Part shown: one piece after another, positions 7,372-14,666 of the stretch | How positions within the stretch are numbered: position 1 is the stretch's first letter | How the letters are laid out: every line of letters begins with the position of its first letter | From: an uncultured Bacteroidales bacterium | GTDB taxonomy: Bacteria > Bacteroidota > Bacteroidia > Bacteroidales > Bacteroidaceae | Direction: 5' to 3' | Assembly (NCBI GenBank): GCA_902799985.1 | Contig: CADCCR010000007.1 | Coordinates: 1-42,446 of the forward strand | Length of the DNA stretch: 42,446 bases | Position numbers and translations under genes: made by a program | Notes under the pieces: model-generated | Told to the model about the DNA's origin: nothing | Databases searched by the model: none | What the model saw: only the letters and a program-made list of their open reading frames with translations

Positions 7372-8418
7372 ATGGCAGACAACAAGGATTTCTGTTTAAG
7401 CTCCTATATGGCGTTCCGCTATATATGGAAGGACGGCATGGACTTCTACAAAGGATTCCATCACAAGAACTATTGCGCCATCCCCGATGCTGAGCGCATC
7501 CCCGTGAAGACTTCGGAGGACATCGACAGGCAGATACAGCTGCAGATAGACGCTCTGTACAGCCGCTACGACAGCATCGGCATCCTCCTCTCGGGAGGCA
7601 TGGACAGCGCCAACATCGCCGCTTACCTCAAGCCTGGCAGCCACGCCTACACCTTCGTCTCCGATACCGGCGTCTTCGACAAAGACCTGGAGCGTGCCAA
7701 GACCTACTGCAAGAAGCTGGGACTGGTGCATCACCTCGTGGAGATTACGATGGACGACTACAGGAAGTACACCTCCATCGTCATGGCTGCGAAGGCTGCT
7801 CCCGTGCATAGCATCGAGCCGCAAATCTACAAGGCTGCCATCATGGCAAAGAAGGACGGCGTGCAGATGATACTTGTGGGCGAGAGCGCCGACCTCATCT
7901 TCGGCGGCATGGACAAGCTGATTTCGCCGCAATGGACCTTCGACGGCTTCGTGAAGCGCTACACCTTCCTCGAGCCATCGCTCGTGCTGAAGAATGCCGT
8001 GCCGCAGGACGAGCTCTACGAACGCTATCGCATCGATGCCGACCACATCGACTACATGCGCTTCATGGACGAAGTGTTTGCCATCGAGAGCAGCAGCTCC
8101 TACCTGAATGCCTTCGGCGTGGCCGGCCTGCCCTACTATGACCCCTACGCCAAGCTGGTGATGGCAGAGCCGCTCGACATGGAGCGCGTAAGGAACGGCG
8201 AGCCGAAGTACCTGGTGCGCGGACTGTATGCCATCAAGTATCCCGACCTGGAGATACCCTTCAAGATTCCCATGCCGAGGCCCGTGGATGCCGTCTTCAA
8301 GGACTGGGAAGGTCCGAAGCGCCCCGAGTTCCGCACAGACATCCCCATGGACACGCTCACCGGCAACCAGAAGTGGCAGCTGTGGTGCGCTGAGCAGTTC
8401 CTCAATCTCTACGACTGA
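7372..8418 (+). CDS. Asparagine-synthase-like ATP-pyrophosphatase protein
   Basis: 348 residues. The PP-loop LLSGGMDSANIA (about residues 71-82) and the second nucleotide motif GESADLIFGGMD (about 168-179) mark the synthetase domain of asparagine synthase. The N-terminal glutaminase domain with its catalytic Cys2 is absent, so ammonia or another amine must come from elsewhere. Such stand-alone domains occur in sugar-amidation and peptide-modifying enzymes. The gene ends two bases before licD, so the two are almost surely co-translated. An amide-forming role in surface-polymer decoration is inferred from context; the substrate is unknown. Confidence 0.8.
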   Translation: MADNKDFCLSSYMAFRYIWKDGMDFYKGFHHKNYCAIPDAERIPVKTSEDIDRQIQLQIDALYSRYDSIGILLSGGMDSANIAAYLKPGSHAYTFVSDTGVFDKDLERAKTYCKKLGLVHHLVEITMDDYRKYTSIVMAAKAAPVHSIEPQIYKAAIMAKKDGVQMILVGESADLIFGGMDKLISPQWTFDGFVKRYTFLEPSLVLKNAVPQDELYERYRIDADHIDYMRFMDEVFAIESSSSYLNAFGVAGLPYYDPYAKLVMAEPLDMERVRNGEPKYLVRGLYAIKYPDLEIPFKIPMPRPVDAVFKDWEGPKRPEFRTDIPMDTLTGNQKWQLWCAEQFLNLYD

Positions 8419-8420
8419 AC

Positions 8421-9242
8421 ATGAATACCGACTCGAAAGCACAGAAGGCGCGGCTGCTGGAAGTGTTCAGCTTCGCTAAGGATTTCTTCCGGCAGCACGG
8501 CTTCCGCTACATCGGCTGCGGCGGGACGGTGCTGGGTGCTGTCCGTCACAATGGTTTCATCCCCTGGGACGACGATATCGACCTCTACATGCCGCGACGC
8601 GACTACGAGCGTCTGCTGAGCCTGAAAGATGAGTTCCAAGGCACGGGCTACGAGCTGCTGAGCTGGGAGACAACGCCCGGCTACTACATCCCCTTTGCCA
8701 AGATATCGGACCTCCGGAGCACCGTCTGGGAGTTCAAGCACCATCCCTTCCTGTTCGGGGTCAGCATCGACATCTTCCCCCTCGACGAGTTCGACGAGCC
8801 GGACGACGTGATTACCGCCCGCCAGTACCGAAGCCACTACTACTTCGACAAATACATGAATGCCGTGAGCCACTACACCTTCGGCGACATGATGCACTCC
8901 CTCTGCAAGGGCGACGTGCATCGGCTCGGCGTTCAGGTGCTGAGCAAGTGGCGCGGACGCAATCCACAGAAGTATCTGGAAGCGTTCCGAAAGTTCGAGG
9001 AAACCTACAAGCATAACGGCGAAGGCCCCAAATGCGTCTGCGTGACGCAATGGGAAGGCCGCATCTTCCAGTCAGAATGGTTCAAGGATGTCATTGAAGT
9101 GCCGTTCGAGGACACCACGCTCATCATTCCACGCGCCTACGATGCCTACCTCCGACTGCTCTACGGCGACTACATGCAGCTGCCTCCCGAAGAGAAGCGC
9201 CTCAGCCATCCGCACTACTTCATTTCAATTCATAATTCATAA
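8421..9242 (+). CDS. LicD-family phosphotransferase
   Basis: 273 residues. The LicD signature is clear near the start: GCGGTVLGAVRHNGFIPWDD followed by DIDLYMPRRDY, with the metal-binding DDDID. LicD proteins move phosphocholine or other phospho-alcohols from CDP-linked donors to cell-surface glycans. The cytidylyltransferase two genes upstream could make such a donor. The last residues (FISIHNS) and the stop codon are encoded by an AATTCAT repeat element, so the natural C-terminus has probably been replaced or extended by the element. Confidence 0.88.
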   Translation: MNTDSKAQKARLLEVFSFAKDFFRQHGFRYIGCGGTVLGAVRHNGFIPWDDDIDLYMPRRDYERLLSLKDEFQGTGYELLSWETTPGYYIPFAKISDLRSTVWEFKHHPFLFGVSIDIFPLDEFDEPDDVITARQYRSHYYFDKYMNAVSHYTFGDMMHSLCKGDVHRLGVQVLSKWRGRNPQKYLEAFRKFEETYKHNGEGPKCVCVTQWEGRIFQSEWFKDVIEVPFEDTTLIIPRAYDAYLRLLYGDYMQLPPEEKRLSHPHYFISIHNS

Positions 9243-9315
9243 TTCATAATTCACAGTTATTTCATCTGTGAAGACTTAGGGCGTAGCCTAATTATGAATT
9301 ATGAATTATGAATTG
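9228..9315. repeat. AATTCAT element with inverted 7-bp repeat clusters
   Basis: Left cluster of about four AATTCAT-type units (9232-9253), a core of about 36 bases, and a right cluster of complementary ATGAATT units (about 9291-9315). The core end AGGGCGTAGCCTAATTATG recurs as AGGGCGCAGCCTAATTATG at about 20541-20559. Both convergent neighbours stop inside it: licD on the left and the YhaM-like gene on the right. Confidence 0.85.
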
Positions 9316-10175
9316 ATAGGTGCCACTTTCTTTGTTCCCAAGGCATTCACGTACTCCATGTCGCCGGCGCCTTCCAGGGTGTCGGTCTTGGCACTGAGGT
9401 TGTCGATGTGGTTCACGACGATGGCTTCCTGTGTGCATGGCACGACGGGACTGCCCCACTCGCGTGTGCCGTGATGCGCCAGGACGCAATGCACGATGCG
9501 CTTCGTCTCCTCCTTGTCGATGCCCTTGCTCTCGAGGATGTTCTGCAGCCAATGCGCCCCGATGTAGATGTGGCCGAGCAGGTACATGTCGGGCTGACTC
9601 TCGCCCGTCTTGCTGTACTCGTTCATCTTGCCGCAGTCGTGGAAGAGGATGGCCAGGATGCAATGTTCCACCTTCACCTCGTAGGGTAGGCAGGGATAGA
9701 GCCCCTCGAGCATCTTGAGCATCTGATGCGTGTGGTTCAGCAGTCCGCCGGGGAAAGCATGATGCATAGAAGTTGCAGCCGGATAGAGGCTGAACGGCTC
9801 GAAGAAACGCCCGGCAAATTCCTCGATGATGCTCATCAAGGCCTTGTCCGAGCAGTAGCTGAGCAGCTTCTTTATCGTGTCGTCCCACACGTCGCGACGA
9901 ATAGGTCGCGGCAACAGGTTGTAGAGGGGATGGTCGAGCAACGGCTCGCCACAGGCCTTGAGGTCGCGGAAGTCGCACGACTTCTTGCCGTCGTTGTCCT
10001 TGATGTTGTAGAAGACGACCAGGCCGCCCACCTGCGGTCCGGCAGTAGGCGGCATGTCCCAGACTGCCACATTGATGGTTTCGGTGAGCGTAGCCACCTT
10101 GAGCGAGGCATACGGTGCACCAGTGCGTGTCGTGCCGTTGCTACGGCTTATGACGAGGTATTCCTTGTTGTTCAT
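9306..10175 (-). CDS. YhaM-like OB-fold/HD-domain exoribonuclease
   Basis: 289 residues from the ATG at 10175 (MNNKEYLVIS); the frame stays open further upstream but only through repeat DNA. Residues about 1-90 resemble an OB-fold nucleic-acid-binding domain (APYASLKVATLTETINVAVW). An HD domain follows with HHAFPGGLLNHT, the metal ligands in LFHDCGK, and HHGTREWGSP. This order is that of Bacillus YhaM, a 3'-5' exoribonuclease with DNase activity. The last residues (APINS) come from the AATTCAT element at 9228-9315. The nuclease role is known for the family and inferred here. Confidence 0.8.
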   Translation of the reverse strand: MNNKEYLVISRSNGTTRTGAPYASLKVATLTETINVAVWDMPPTAGPQVGGLVVFYNIKDNDGKKSCDFRDLKACGEPLLDHPLYNLLPRPIRRDVWDDTIKKLLSYCSDKALMSIIEEFAGRFFEPFSLYPAATSMHHAFPGGLLNHTHQMLKMLEGLYPCLPYEVKVEHCILAILFHDCGKMNEYSKTGESQPDMYLLGHIYIGAHWLQNILESKGIDKEETKRIVHCVLAHHGTREWGSPVVPCTQEAIVVNHIDNLSAKTDTLEGAGDMEYVNALGTKKVAPINS

Positions 10176-10200
10176 CTTGTCCGCTGGTTTGTTTGTGAAG

Positions 10201-10209
10201 GCAAAGTTA
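10201..10209 (-). promoter_or_regulatory. -7 box of the YhaM-like gene
   Basis: TAACTTTGC on the minus strand, 26 bases before the ATG at 10175. It supports that start over the longer open frame. Confidence 0.65.
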
Positions 10210-10261
10210 AGCATTATTTCCCACATATCGGCAAAAAACGGCAAAAATATTGCGCCGCAAG

Positions 10262-10393
10262 GCCCAATCTTCCGTGCCGCGATGCCCAATCTTCCATGCC
10301 GTGAGGCCCAAACCTCCGTGCCGTGAGGCCCAATCTTCCGTGCCGCGATGCCCAATCTTCCGTGCCGTGAGGCCCAAACCTCCGTGCCTCAGG
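10262..10393. repeat. 22-bp tandem array A
   Basis: Six units starting at 10262, 10284, 10306, 10328, 10350 and 10372. Each begins GCCCAATCTTCCGTGCC (or GCCCAAACCTCC...) and ends CGCGAT or GTGAG. No unique spacers lie between units. The two unit types alternate in a higher-order pattern, suggesting duplication of blocks. Confidence 0.9.
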
Positions 10394-10399
10394 TCCGGG

Positions 10400-10597
10400 A
10401 AGCGCCAGGGGCTTCCAAAATAAGCGCCCTGCGCTTCGGCGATAAGCGCGAGGCGCTTCCGAAATAAGCACGAGGCGCTTCCGAAATAAGCACGGGGCGC
10501 TTCCGGAATAAGCACGGGGAGCTTCCGAGATAAGCACGAGGCGCTTCCGGAATAAGCACGGGGCGCTTCGGGAACAAGCACAGGGCGATTACGGTAA
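10400..10597. repeat. 22-bp tandem array B
   Basis: Eight recognisable units from 10422 on (10422, 10444, 10466, 10488, 10510, 10532, 10554, 10576) plus a degenerate start. The unit is AAGCACGAGGCGCTTCC followed by GAAAT, GGAAT or GAGAT. GCGCTTCC is the most constant part. The same family lies at 15867, 26907, 35918 and, inverted, at 41063. Confidence 0.92.
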
Positions 10598-10598
10598 T

Positions 10599-10714
10599 GT
10601 TCTGTCGGATTTGCAATCCGACAGCATTGAATATAAGCATTTGTAATGCGATAAAAGAATTTCGGGATTACAAATCCCTATATTCAAACGTGCGGATTAC
10701 AAATCCGCACGAAC
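10599..10714. repeat. Four-hairpin palindromic element, copy D1
   Basis: Four short inverted repeats in a row: GTCGGATTTGCAATCCGAC (10604-10622), GCATTTGTAATGC (10637-10649), GGGATTACAAATCCC (10664-10678) and a 21-base one around CGGATTACAAATCCG (10690-10710). The whole aligns with 27119-27237, including the linkers AGCAT-GAATAT and TATATTC. In both places a B-type unit lies directly to the left. It resembles REP-type palindromes, but no RAYT transposase is in the window. Confidence 0.85.
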
Positions 10715-10717
10715 GTC

Positions 10718-10915
10718 GCTGCTACTCCACACAAGCGCCACTGCTACTCCACACAAACACCGATGCTACTCCACACAAACGTCGCTGCTACTCCACACAA
10801 GCGTCGCTGCCACTCCACACGAACGTCGCTGCTACTCCACACAAACACCGATGCTACTCCACACGAACGTCGATGCTACTCCACACAAGCGCCACTGCCA
10901 CTCCACACGAACACC
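10718..10915. repeat. 22-bp tandem array C
   Basis: Nine gap-free units of exactly 22 bases (10718 to 10915). The constant part is TGCTACTCCACACAA (or TGCCACTCCACACGA), followed by a variable ACGTC, GCGTC, GCGCC or ACACC and a G/A first base. The last bases of element D1 (CACGAACGTC) already match the end of a unit, so the array seems to have grown out of that border. Confidence 0.93.
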
Positions 10916-10936
10916 TTTTCAGCCAGAAGGGTACAT

Positions 10937-10977
10937 AAAAAAACAATTCCCAGCCCATCGCTATGTGCCAGGAATTG
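10937..10977 (-). terminator. Intrinsic terminator of the candidate sRNA
   Basis: On the minus strand CAATTCC (10977-10971) pairs with GGAATTG (10950-10944), followed by seven T (10943-10937). It is the best intrinsic terminator in the window, and no coding gene ends near it. Confidence 0.75.
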
Positions 10978-11172
10978 AAAAAAAGAGATAAGTGAAAACA
11001 GAGTATTTTATGATTTTTGCGTATTCCGGTGTTTTTCTGTTAACTTCATTTTTCACCTTCCGAAAGTCGGTTGACATCTGACACAAATCAGAACACCAGC
11101 ACCAGACTGCACCGACTGTAGAAGATATCTGTGAAAAGTGTTTTTCTTCGGTATTCGGTTGAGATTTTAATT
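10937..11172 (-). ncRNA. Candidate small RNA, about 236 nt
   Basis: A minus-strand promoter (TTTG, 22 bases, TAACTTTGC at 11188-11180) and an intrinsic terminator with a T7 tract bracket about 236 bases with no credible gene. The longest ATG frame inside is about 43 codons. The body can fold: AGTCGGT (11065-11071) pairs with ACCGACT (11111-11117), and inside this TCTGA (11077-11081) pairs with TCAGA (11088-11092). A GTGAAAAGTG-type palindrome lies near the 5' end. I do not recognise RNase P, SRP, tmRNA or a riboswitch; 6S-Flavo-like RNA is one possibility I cannot test here. Confidence 0.5.
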
Positions 11173-11179
11173 TCCGAGT

Positions 11180-11214
11180 GCAAAGTTATATGCTTTTCTG
11201 CAAAGCACGCCAAA
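11180..11214 (-). promoter_or_regulatory. Promoter of the candidate sRNA
   Basis: TAACTTTGC (11188-11180 on the minus strand) with TTTG at 11214-11211, spacing 22. The next minus-strand gene starts 1 kb away, beyond a strong terminator, so this promoter must serve something between. Confidence 0.65.
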
Positions 11215-11275
11215 CAAAACGGACGGAAAAGTTTGCAAAACCTCTTTTTGTATGATTTATTTCAAAATAATACGC

Positions 11276-11284
11276 TAATTTTGC
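11276..11284 (+). promoter_or_regulatory. -7 box and Shine-Dalgarno of the AraC gene
   Basis: TAATTTTGC fits the Bacteroidota -7 box. AGGAG lies eight bases before the ATG at 11307, an uncommon Shine-Dalgarno for this phylum. Confidence 0.55.
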
Positions 11285-11306
11285 AAAAAGAATAGGAGAA
11301 AATACC

Positions 11307-12179
11307 ATGACAAAGAAAGAAATTCTCAAGGCCGTAGAACTTCACAGCAAGATTTTGGAGGAAGAAGGCATCCTGGTGCTCGACAAGATAACCAGACTGC
11401 CGGAACAGGGCGAACCGTTCATCTCGCACAACCTTGTCATAGGCCTCAACACTGGGGGCTCGGCCAAGGTGGAATACGACACACAGCCCATCGACTTCCT
11501 TCCCAACGACATGTTCGTGCTCATGCCCAAGCATACAATCAACATCCTGAACATCTCCGACGACTTCCATCTGATGGCCATTGTCGTCTCACCAGAAAAA
11601 TTCGACCGCATGAAGCACGACTACCCCGTCGGCTACCAGGAGAACCTGCGCTACCACCAGCAGGCTCACATCCACCTCACCAAGGACCAGGCAGAGAACA
11701 TGCAGGCGCTGATGAAGGTGTTGCACTCGGTCTGCTGGTCGAACAGCACGCGGAAGCTCCGGCATTACCACCACCTCTTGGAGGCAATGTTCACGCTGCT
11801 GCAGGACTATTACCAGGCCAGCGGCGCCATTATGCACAAGCCTTCGCCCCACGAGATGATACTGGCCCACTTCATCGACGCCGTCATGGAGCACTACGCC
11901 GAGTCGCGCGAAGTACGTTTCTACGCCAACCTCTTCTGCCTCTCGCCAAAACACTTCTCAGCCATCATCAAGCAGCAGTCGGGCAAGAACGCCAGCGACT
12001 GGATTTCGAGCTACGTCATCGCACAGTCCAAAAACATGCTGTGCTACCAGCACCAGCTCTCCATCCAGCAGATATCCCTGCGCCTCGGATTCCCCGACCA
12101 AGCTGCCTTCGCACGCTACTTCAAGACCTATACCGGCATGTCGGCACGCGAATTCAGAGACAAACGCCAGCCGCTGTAA
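11307..12179 (+). CDS. AraC-family transcription regulator
   Basis: 290 residues. The N-terminal half (about 20-160) looks like a cupin-type sensing domain (LNTGGSAKVEYDTQPIDFLP). The C-terminal ~100 residues carry two helix-turn-helix motifs: FYANLFCLSPKHFSAIIKQQ with SGKNASDWI, and LSIQQISLRLGFPDQAAFAR with YFKTYTGMSAREFR, the standard AraC signature. The ligand and targets are unknown. It stands alone with its own promoter and converges on pnp with a shared terminator. Confidence 0.92.
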   Translation: MTKKEILKAVELHSKILEEEGILVLDKITRLPEQGEPFISHNLVIGLNTGGSAKVEYDTQPIDFLPNDMFVLMPKHTINILNISDDFHLMAIVVSPEKFDRMKHDYPVGYQENLRYHQQAHIHLTKDQAENMQALMKVLHSVCWSNSTRKLRHYHHLLEAMFTLLQDYYQASGAIMHKPSPHEMILAHFIDAVMEHYAESREVRFYANLFCLSPKHFSAIIKQQSGKNASDWISSYVIAQSKNMLCYQHQLSIQQISLRLGFPDQAAFARYFKTYTGMSAREFRDKRQPL

Positions 12180-12210
12180 CCGCGCCGACGCTGCCGCCAC
12201 GAAACGAAGA

Positions 12211-12242
12211 AAGGGATGTGCCTTGACAAAGACACATCCCTT
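12211..12242. terminator. Shared terminator between the AraC gene and pnp
   Basis: AAGGGATGTG and CACATCCCTT, perfect 10-base arms with a 12-base loop. Both convergent genes end within 45 bases. T-rich text follows on both strands but without a long tract. Confidence 0.7.
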
Positions 12243-12283
12243 ACATTATTTATATATACGTGCGCGAGGCACGCTATCGGGTC

Positions 12284-14518
12284 TTACTCCTCGGTGGGAG
12301 CATTGTTGCCACGTTCGGGACGCGGACGACGCTCGCGACGTTCACCGCGCTCGGGACGCGGACGGCGTTCACGCTCCACATAGCCCTCGGGCTTCTCCAT
12401 CAAGGCACGGCGGCTCAGCTTGAACTTGCCCGTCTTGGGGTCTATCTCAAGCAGCTTCACCTGCACCTTGTCGCCTTCCTTGAGGCCCGACTCTTCGACG
12501 GTCTCGAGGCGCTTCCAGTCAATCTCGCTGATGTGCAGCAAGCCGTCCTTGCCAGGCATGAACTCCACGAAGCAGCCGTAGGGCATGATGCTGCGCACCG
12601 TTCCCTCGTAGACTTCGCCCACCTCGGGCACGGCCACGATGGCCTTTATCTTCGCCATTGCAGCGTCGATGCACTCCTTGTTGGGACCGCTCACCTGTAT
12701 CTTGCCCACGCCATCCTCTTCGTCGATGGTGATGGTGGCGCCGGTCTCCTCCTGCATGCCCTGGATGATCTTTCCGCCCGGGCCAATGACGGCACCGATG
12801 AATTCCTTCGGGATAATCATCTGCTCGATGCGAGGAACGTGCGGCTTCAACTCCGGACGCGGTGCATCGAGCGTCTTCATCATCTCGCCCAGGATGTGCT
12901 CGCGACCGGCCTTGGCCTGCATCAGAGCCTTCTCCAGAATTTCGTAGCTGAGGCCGTCGCACTTGATGTCCATCTGTGTGGCGGTCAGTCCGTTCGGTGT
13001 ACCAGTGGTCTTGAAGTCCATATCGCCCAGGTGGTCCTCGTCACCGAGAATGTCGCTGAGCACGGCATACTTGTCCTCTCCGGGGTTCTTGATGAGTCCC
13101 ATGGCAATGCCGCTCACGGGGGACTTGATGGGAACGCCTGCGTCCATGAGCGCCAGACAGCCTGCACAGGTGCTGGCCATCGAGCTGGAACCGTTGCTCT
13201 CCAGTATGTCGCTCACCACACGAATGGTGTAAGGGAAGTCCTTCGGCAGCTGGCCCTTGAGTCCGCGCCATGCCAGATGGCCGTGACCAATCTCGCGACG
13301 GCCGACGCCACGCTGTGCCTTTGCCTCGCCAGTGGAGAAGGGCGGGAAGTTGTAGTGCAGCAGGAAACGCTGGTATTCGCGCACGAGTACGTCGTCGACA
13401 AGCTTCTCGTCGAGCTTAGTGCCGAGGGTACATGTGGCCAGCGACTGCGTCTCGCCACGGGTGAAGATAGCGCTTCCGTGAGGTCCGGGCAGGGGGCTTA
13501 CCTCGCACCAGATGGGACGGATGTCGGTTGTCTTGCGGCCGTCGAGGCGGATGCCCTCGTCCAGGATGCAGCGGCGCATGGCGTCACGCTCCACATCGTG
13601 GTAGTAGCGGTCGATAAGTGTGTTCTTCTCCTCCAGCTCCTCGGGGGCCATGTCGGCATGAGCCTCGGCGTATGCTGCCTTGAACTCCTCGCGGATAGCC
13701 TCGAAAGCGTCAGCGCGTTCGTGCTTCTCGAGGCCCTGCTTCGTCACGTCGTAAGCCTTCTGGTAGCAGGCCTGCTTGACGGCTTCGCGCAGTTCTTCGT
13801 CGTTCACCTCGTGGCAGTACTCGCGCTTCACGTCCTTGCCGAGCTCCTTGCTCAGCTCCTTCTGCAGGCGGCACATGGGCTTGATGGCCTCGTGAGCGGC
13901 CTTGAGGGCAGCCAGCAGGTCGGTCTCCTGCACTTCCTTCATCTCGCCTTCCACCATCATGATGTTCTCCTCGGTGGCGCCGACCATGAGGTCCATGTCG
14001 GCCTCTTCGAGCTGCTGGAAGGTGGGATTGATGACGAACTCGCCGTTAATGCGAGCCACACGGACCTCAGAGATGGGTCCCTCGAAGGGGATATCGCTGC
14101 AGGCCAGGGCTGCGGAGGCTGCAAAGCCAGCCAGAGCATCGGGCATATCCACACCATCGGCAGAGAAGAGGATTACGTTCACATACACTTCAGCATGGTA
14201 GTTGCTGGGGAAAAGTGGACGCAGTGCGCGGTCCACCAGACGGCAAGTCAGTATCTCGTCGTCGTTTGCCTTACCTTCGCGCTTCGTGAAGCCACCGGGA
14301 AAACGTCCGGCTGCAAAATACTTCTCTCTGTACTCAACCTGTAAGGGCATGAAATCTGTTCCGGGAACGGCATCTTTGGCTGCGCAAACAGTGGCCAGGA
14401 GCATGGTGTTGTTCATACGCAACATAACAGCTCCATCGGCTTGCTTGGCAAGTTTCCCGGTCTCGATGCTGATGGTTCTTCCATCAGGCAACTCGACTGT
14501 CTTTGTAATTACGTTCAT
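12284..14518 (-). CDS. pnp: Polyribonucleotide nucleotidyltransferase (PNPase)
   Basis: 744 residues from the ATG at 14518 ([10 protein letters not shown]); upstream open frame is leader. Two RNase PH domains ([20 protein letters not shown] with GFTKREG; later [30 protein letters not shown]), a KH domain ([17 protein letters not shown]) and an S1 domain ([20 protein letters not shown]) follow in the order of bacterial PNPase. It degrades RNA 3'-5' with phosphate and works in mRNA decay. The tail repeats [10 protein letters not shown] twice and is basic, probably RNA-binding and disordered. A promoter (TACCTTTGTG) lies 45 bases upstream. Confidence 0.97.
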   Translation of the reverse strand: MNVITKTVELPDGRTISIETGKLAKQADGAVMLRMNNTMLLATVCAAKDAVPGTDFMPLQVEYREKYFAAGRFPGGFTKREGKANDDEILTCRLVDRALRPLFPSNYHAEVYVNVILFSADGVDMPDALAGFAASAALACSDIPFEGPISEVRVARINGEFVINPTFQQLEEADMDLMVGATEENIMMVEGEMKEVQETDLLAALKAAHEAIKPMCRLQKELSKELGKDVKREYCHEVNDEELREAVKQACYQKAYDVTKQGLEKHERADAFEAIREEFKAAYAEAHADMAPEELEEKNTLIDRYYHDVERDAMRRCILDEGIRLDGRKTTDIRPIWCEVSPLPGPHGSAIFTRGETQSLATCTLGTKLDEKLVDDVLVREYQRFLLHYNFPPFSTGEAKAQRGVGRREIGHGHLAWRGLKGQLPKDFPYTIRVVSDILESNGSSSMASTCAGCLALMDAGVPIKSPVSGIAMGLIKNPGEDKYAVLSDILGDEDHLGDMDFKTTGTPNGLTATQMDIKCDGLSYEILEKALMQAKAGREHILGEMMKTLDAPRPELKPHVPRIEQMIIPKEFIGAVIGPGGKIIQGMQEETGATITIDEEDGVGKIQVSGPNKECIDAAMAKIKAIVAVPEVGEVYEGTVRSIMPYGCFVEFMPGKDGLLHISEIDWKRLETVEESGLKEGDKVQVKLLEIDPKTGKFKLSRRALMEKPEGYVERERRPRPERGERRERRPRPERGNNAPTEE

Positions 14519-14562
14519 CTTGATTAAATTAAACTTATTGTTTCGTCTTGTATAAAAAATCG

Positions 14563-14572
14563 CACAAAGGTA
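14563..14572 (-). promoter_or_regulatory. -7 box of pnp
   Basis: TACCTTTGTG on the minus strand matches TAnnTTTG. It lies 45 bases before the pnp ATG. Confidence 0.55.
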
Positions 14573-14581
14573 CGACTTTTT

Positions 14582-14612
14582 ATTCATAATTCATAATTCA
14601 TAATACATAATT
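14582..14612. repeat. AATTCAT 7-bp repeats between pnp and the TlpA-like gene
   Basis: Four ATTCATA-type units in tandem directly behind the pnp promoter. No opposite cluster is seen, so this is half of the element type at 9228 and 20445, or a remnant. Confidence 0.75.
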
Positions 14613-14634
14613 TTCCGTTTTGGACAAAAGTTCG

Positions 14635-14643
14635 TAACTTTGC
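14635..14643 (+). promoter_or_regulatory. -7 box of the TlpA-like lipoprotein gene
   Basis: TAACTTTGC, 23 bases before the ATG at 14667. The -33 box is not clear; ATTTT lies about 20 bases upstream. Confidence 0.6.
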
Positions 14644-14666
14644 GCCCGATTACACATGCTGATAAG

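Larger units (their letters stand above)
10210..11306. other. 1.1-kb gene-free region: three 22-bp arrays, hairpin element, candidate sRNA
   Basis: From left to right: array A (10262-10393), array B (10400-10597), four-hairpin element D (10599-10714), array C (10718-10915), a minus-strand terminator (10937-10977), the body of a candidate minus-strand RNA (to 11172), its promoter (11180-11214) and the araC promoter. Open frames in the arrays only reflect the 22-bp period (66 bases = 22 codons) and show no start signals. Confidence 0.8.

Noticed and set aside
10207-10640. Open frames encoding repeats such as ISEAPRAYFGSA
   Set aside because: The 22-bp period makes three open frames with a 22-residue period in any frame; no start signal, no family, and the same text appears at other array sites.
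10262-10915. CRISPR array
   Set aside because: The units follow each other without spacers and vary within the unit; no cas gene is near.
10597-10978. Plus-strand proteins made of TPHKRRCYSTQ-type units
   Set aside because: Shadow of array C; no promoter or known domain.
10937-11079. Small protein of about 43 codons starting ATGTCAACC on the minus strand
   Set aside because: No ribosome site, composition like non-coding DNA, and it would run into the terminator stem.
12260-14344. 694-codon open frame opposite pnp
   Set aside because: Antisense shadow of pnp.
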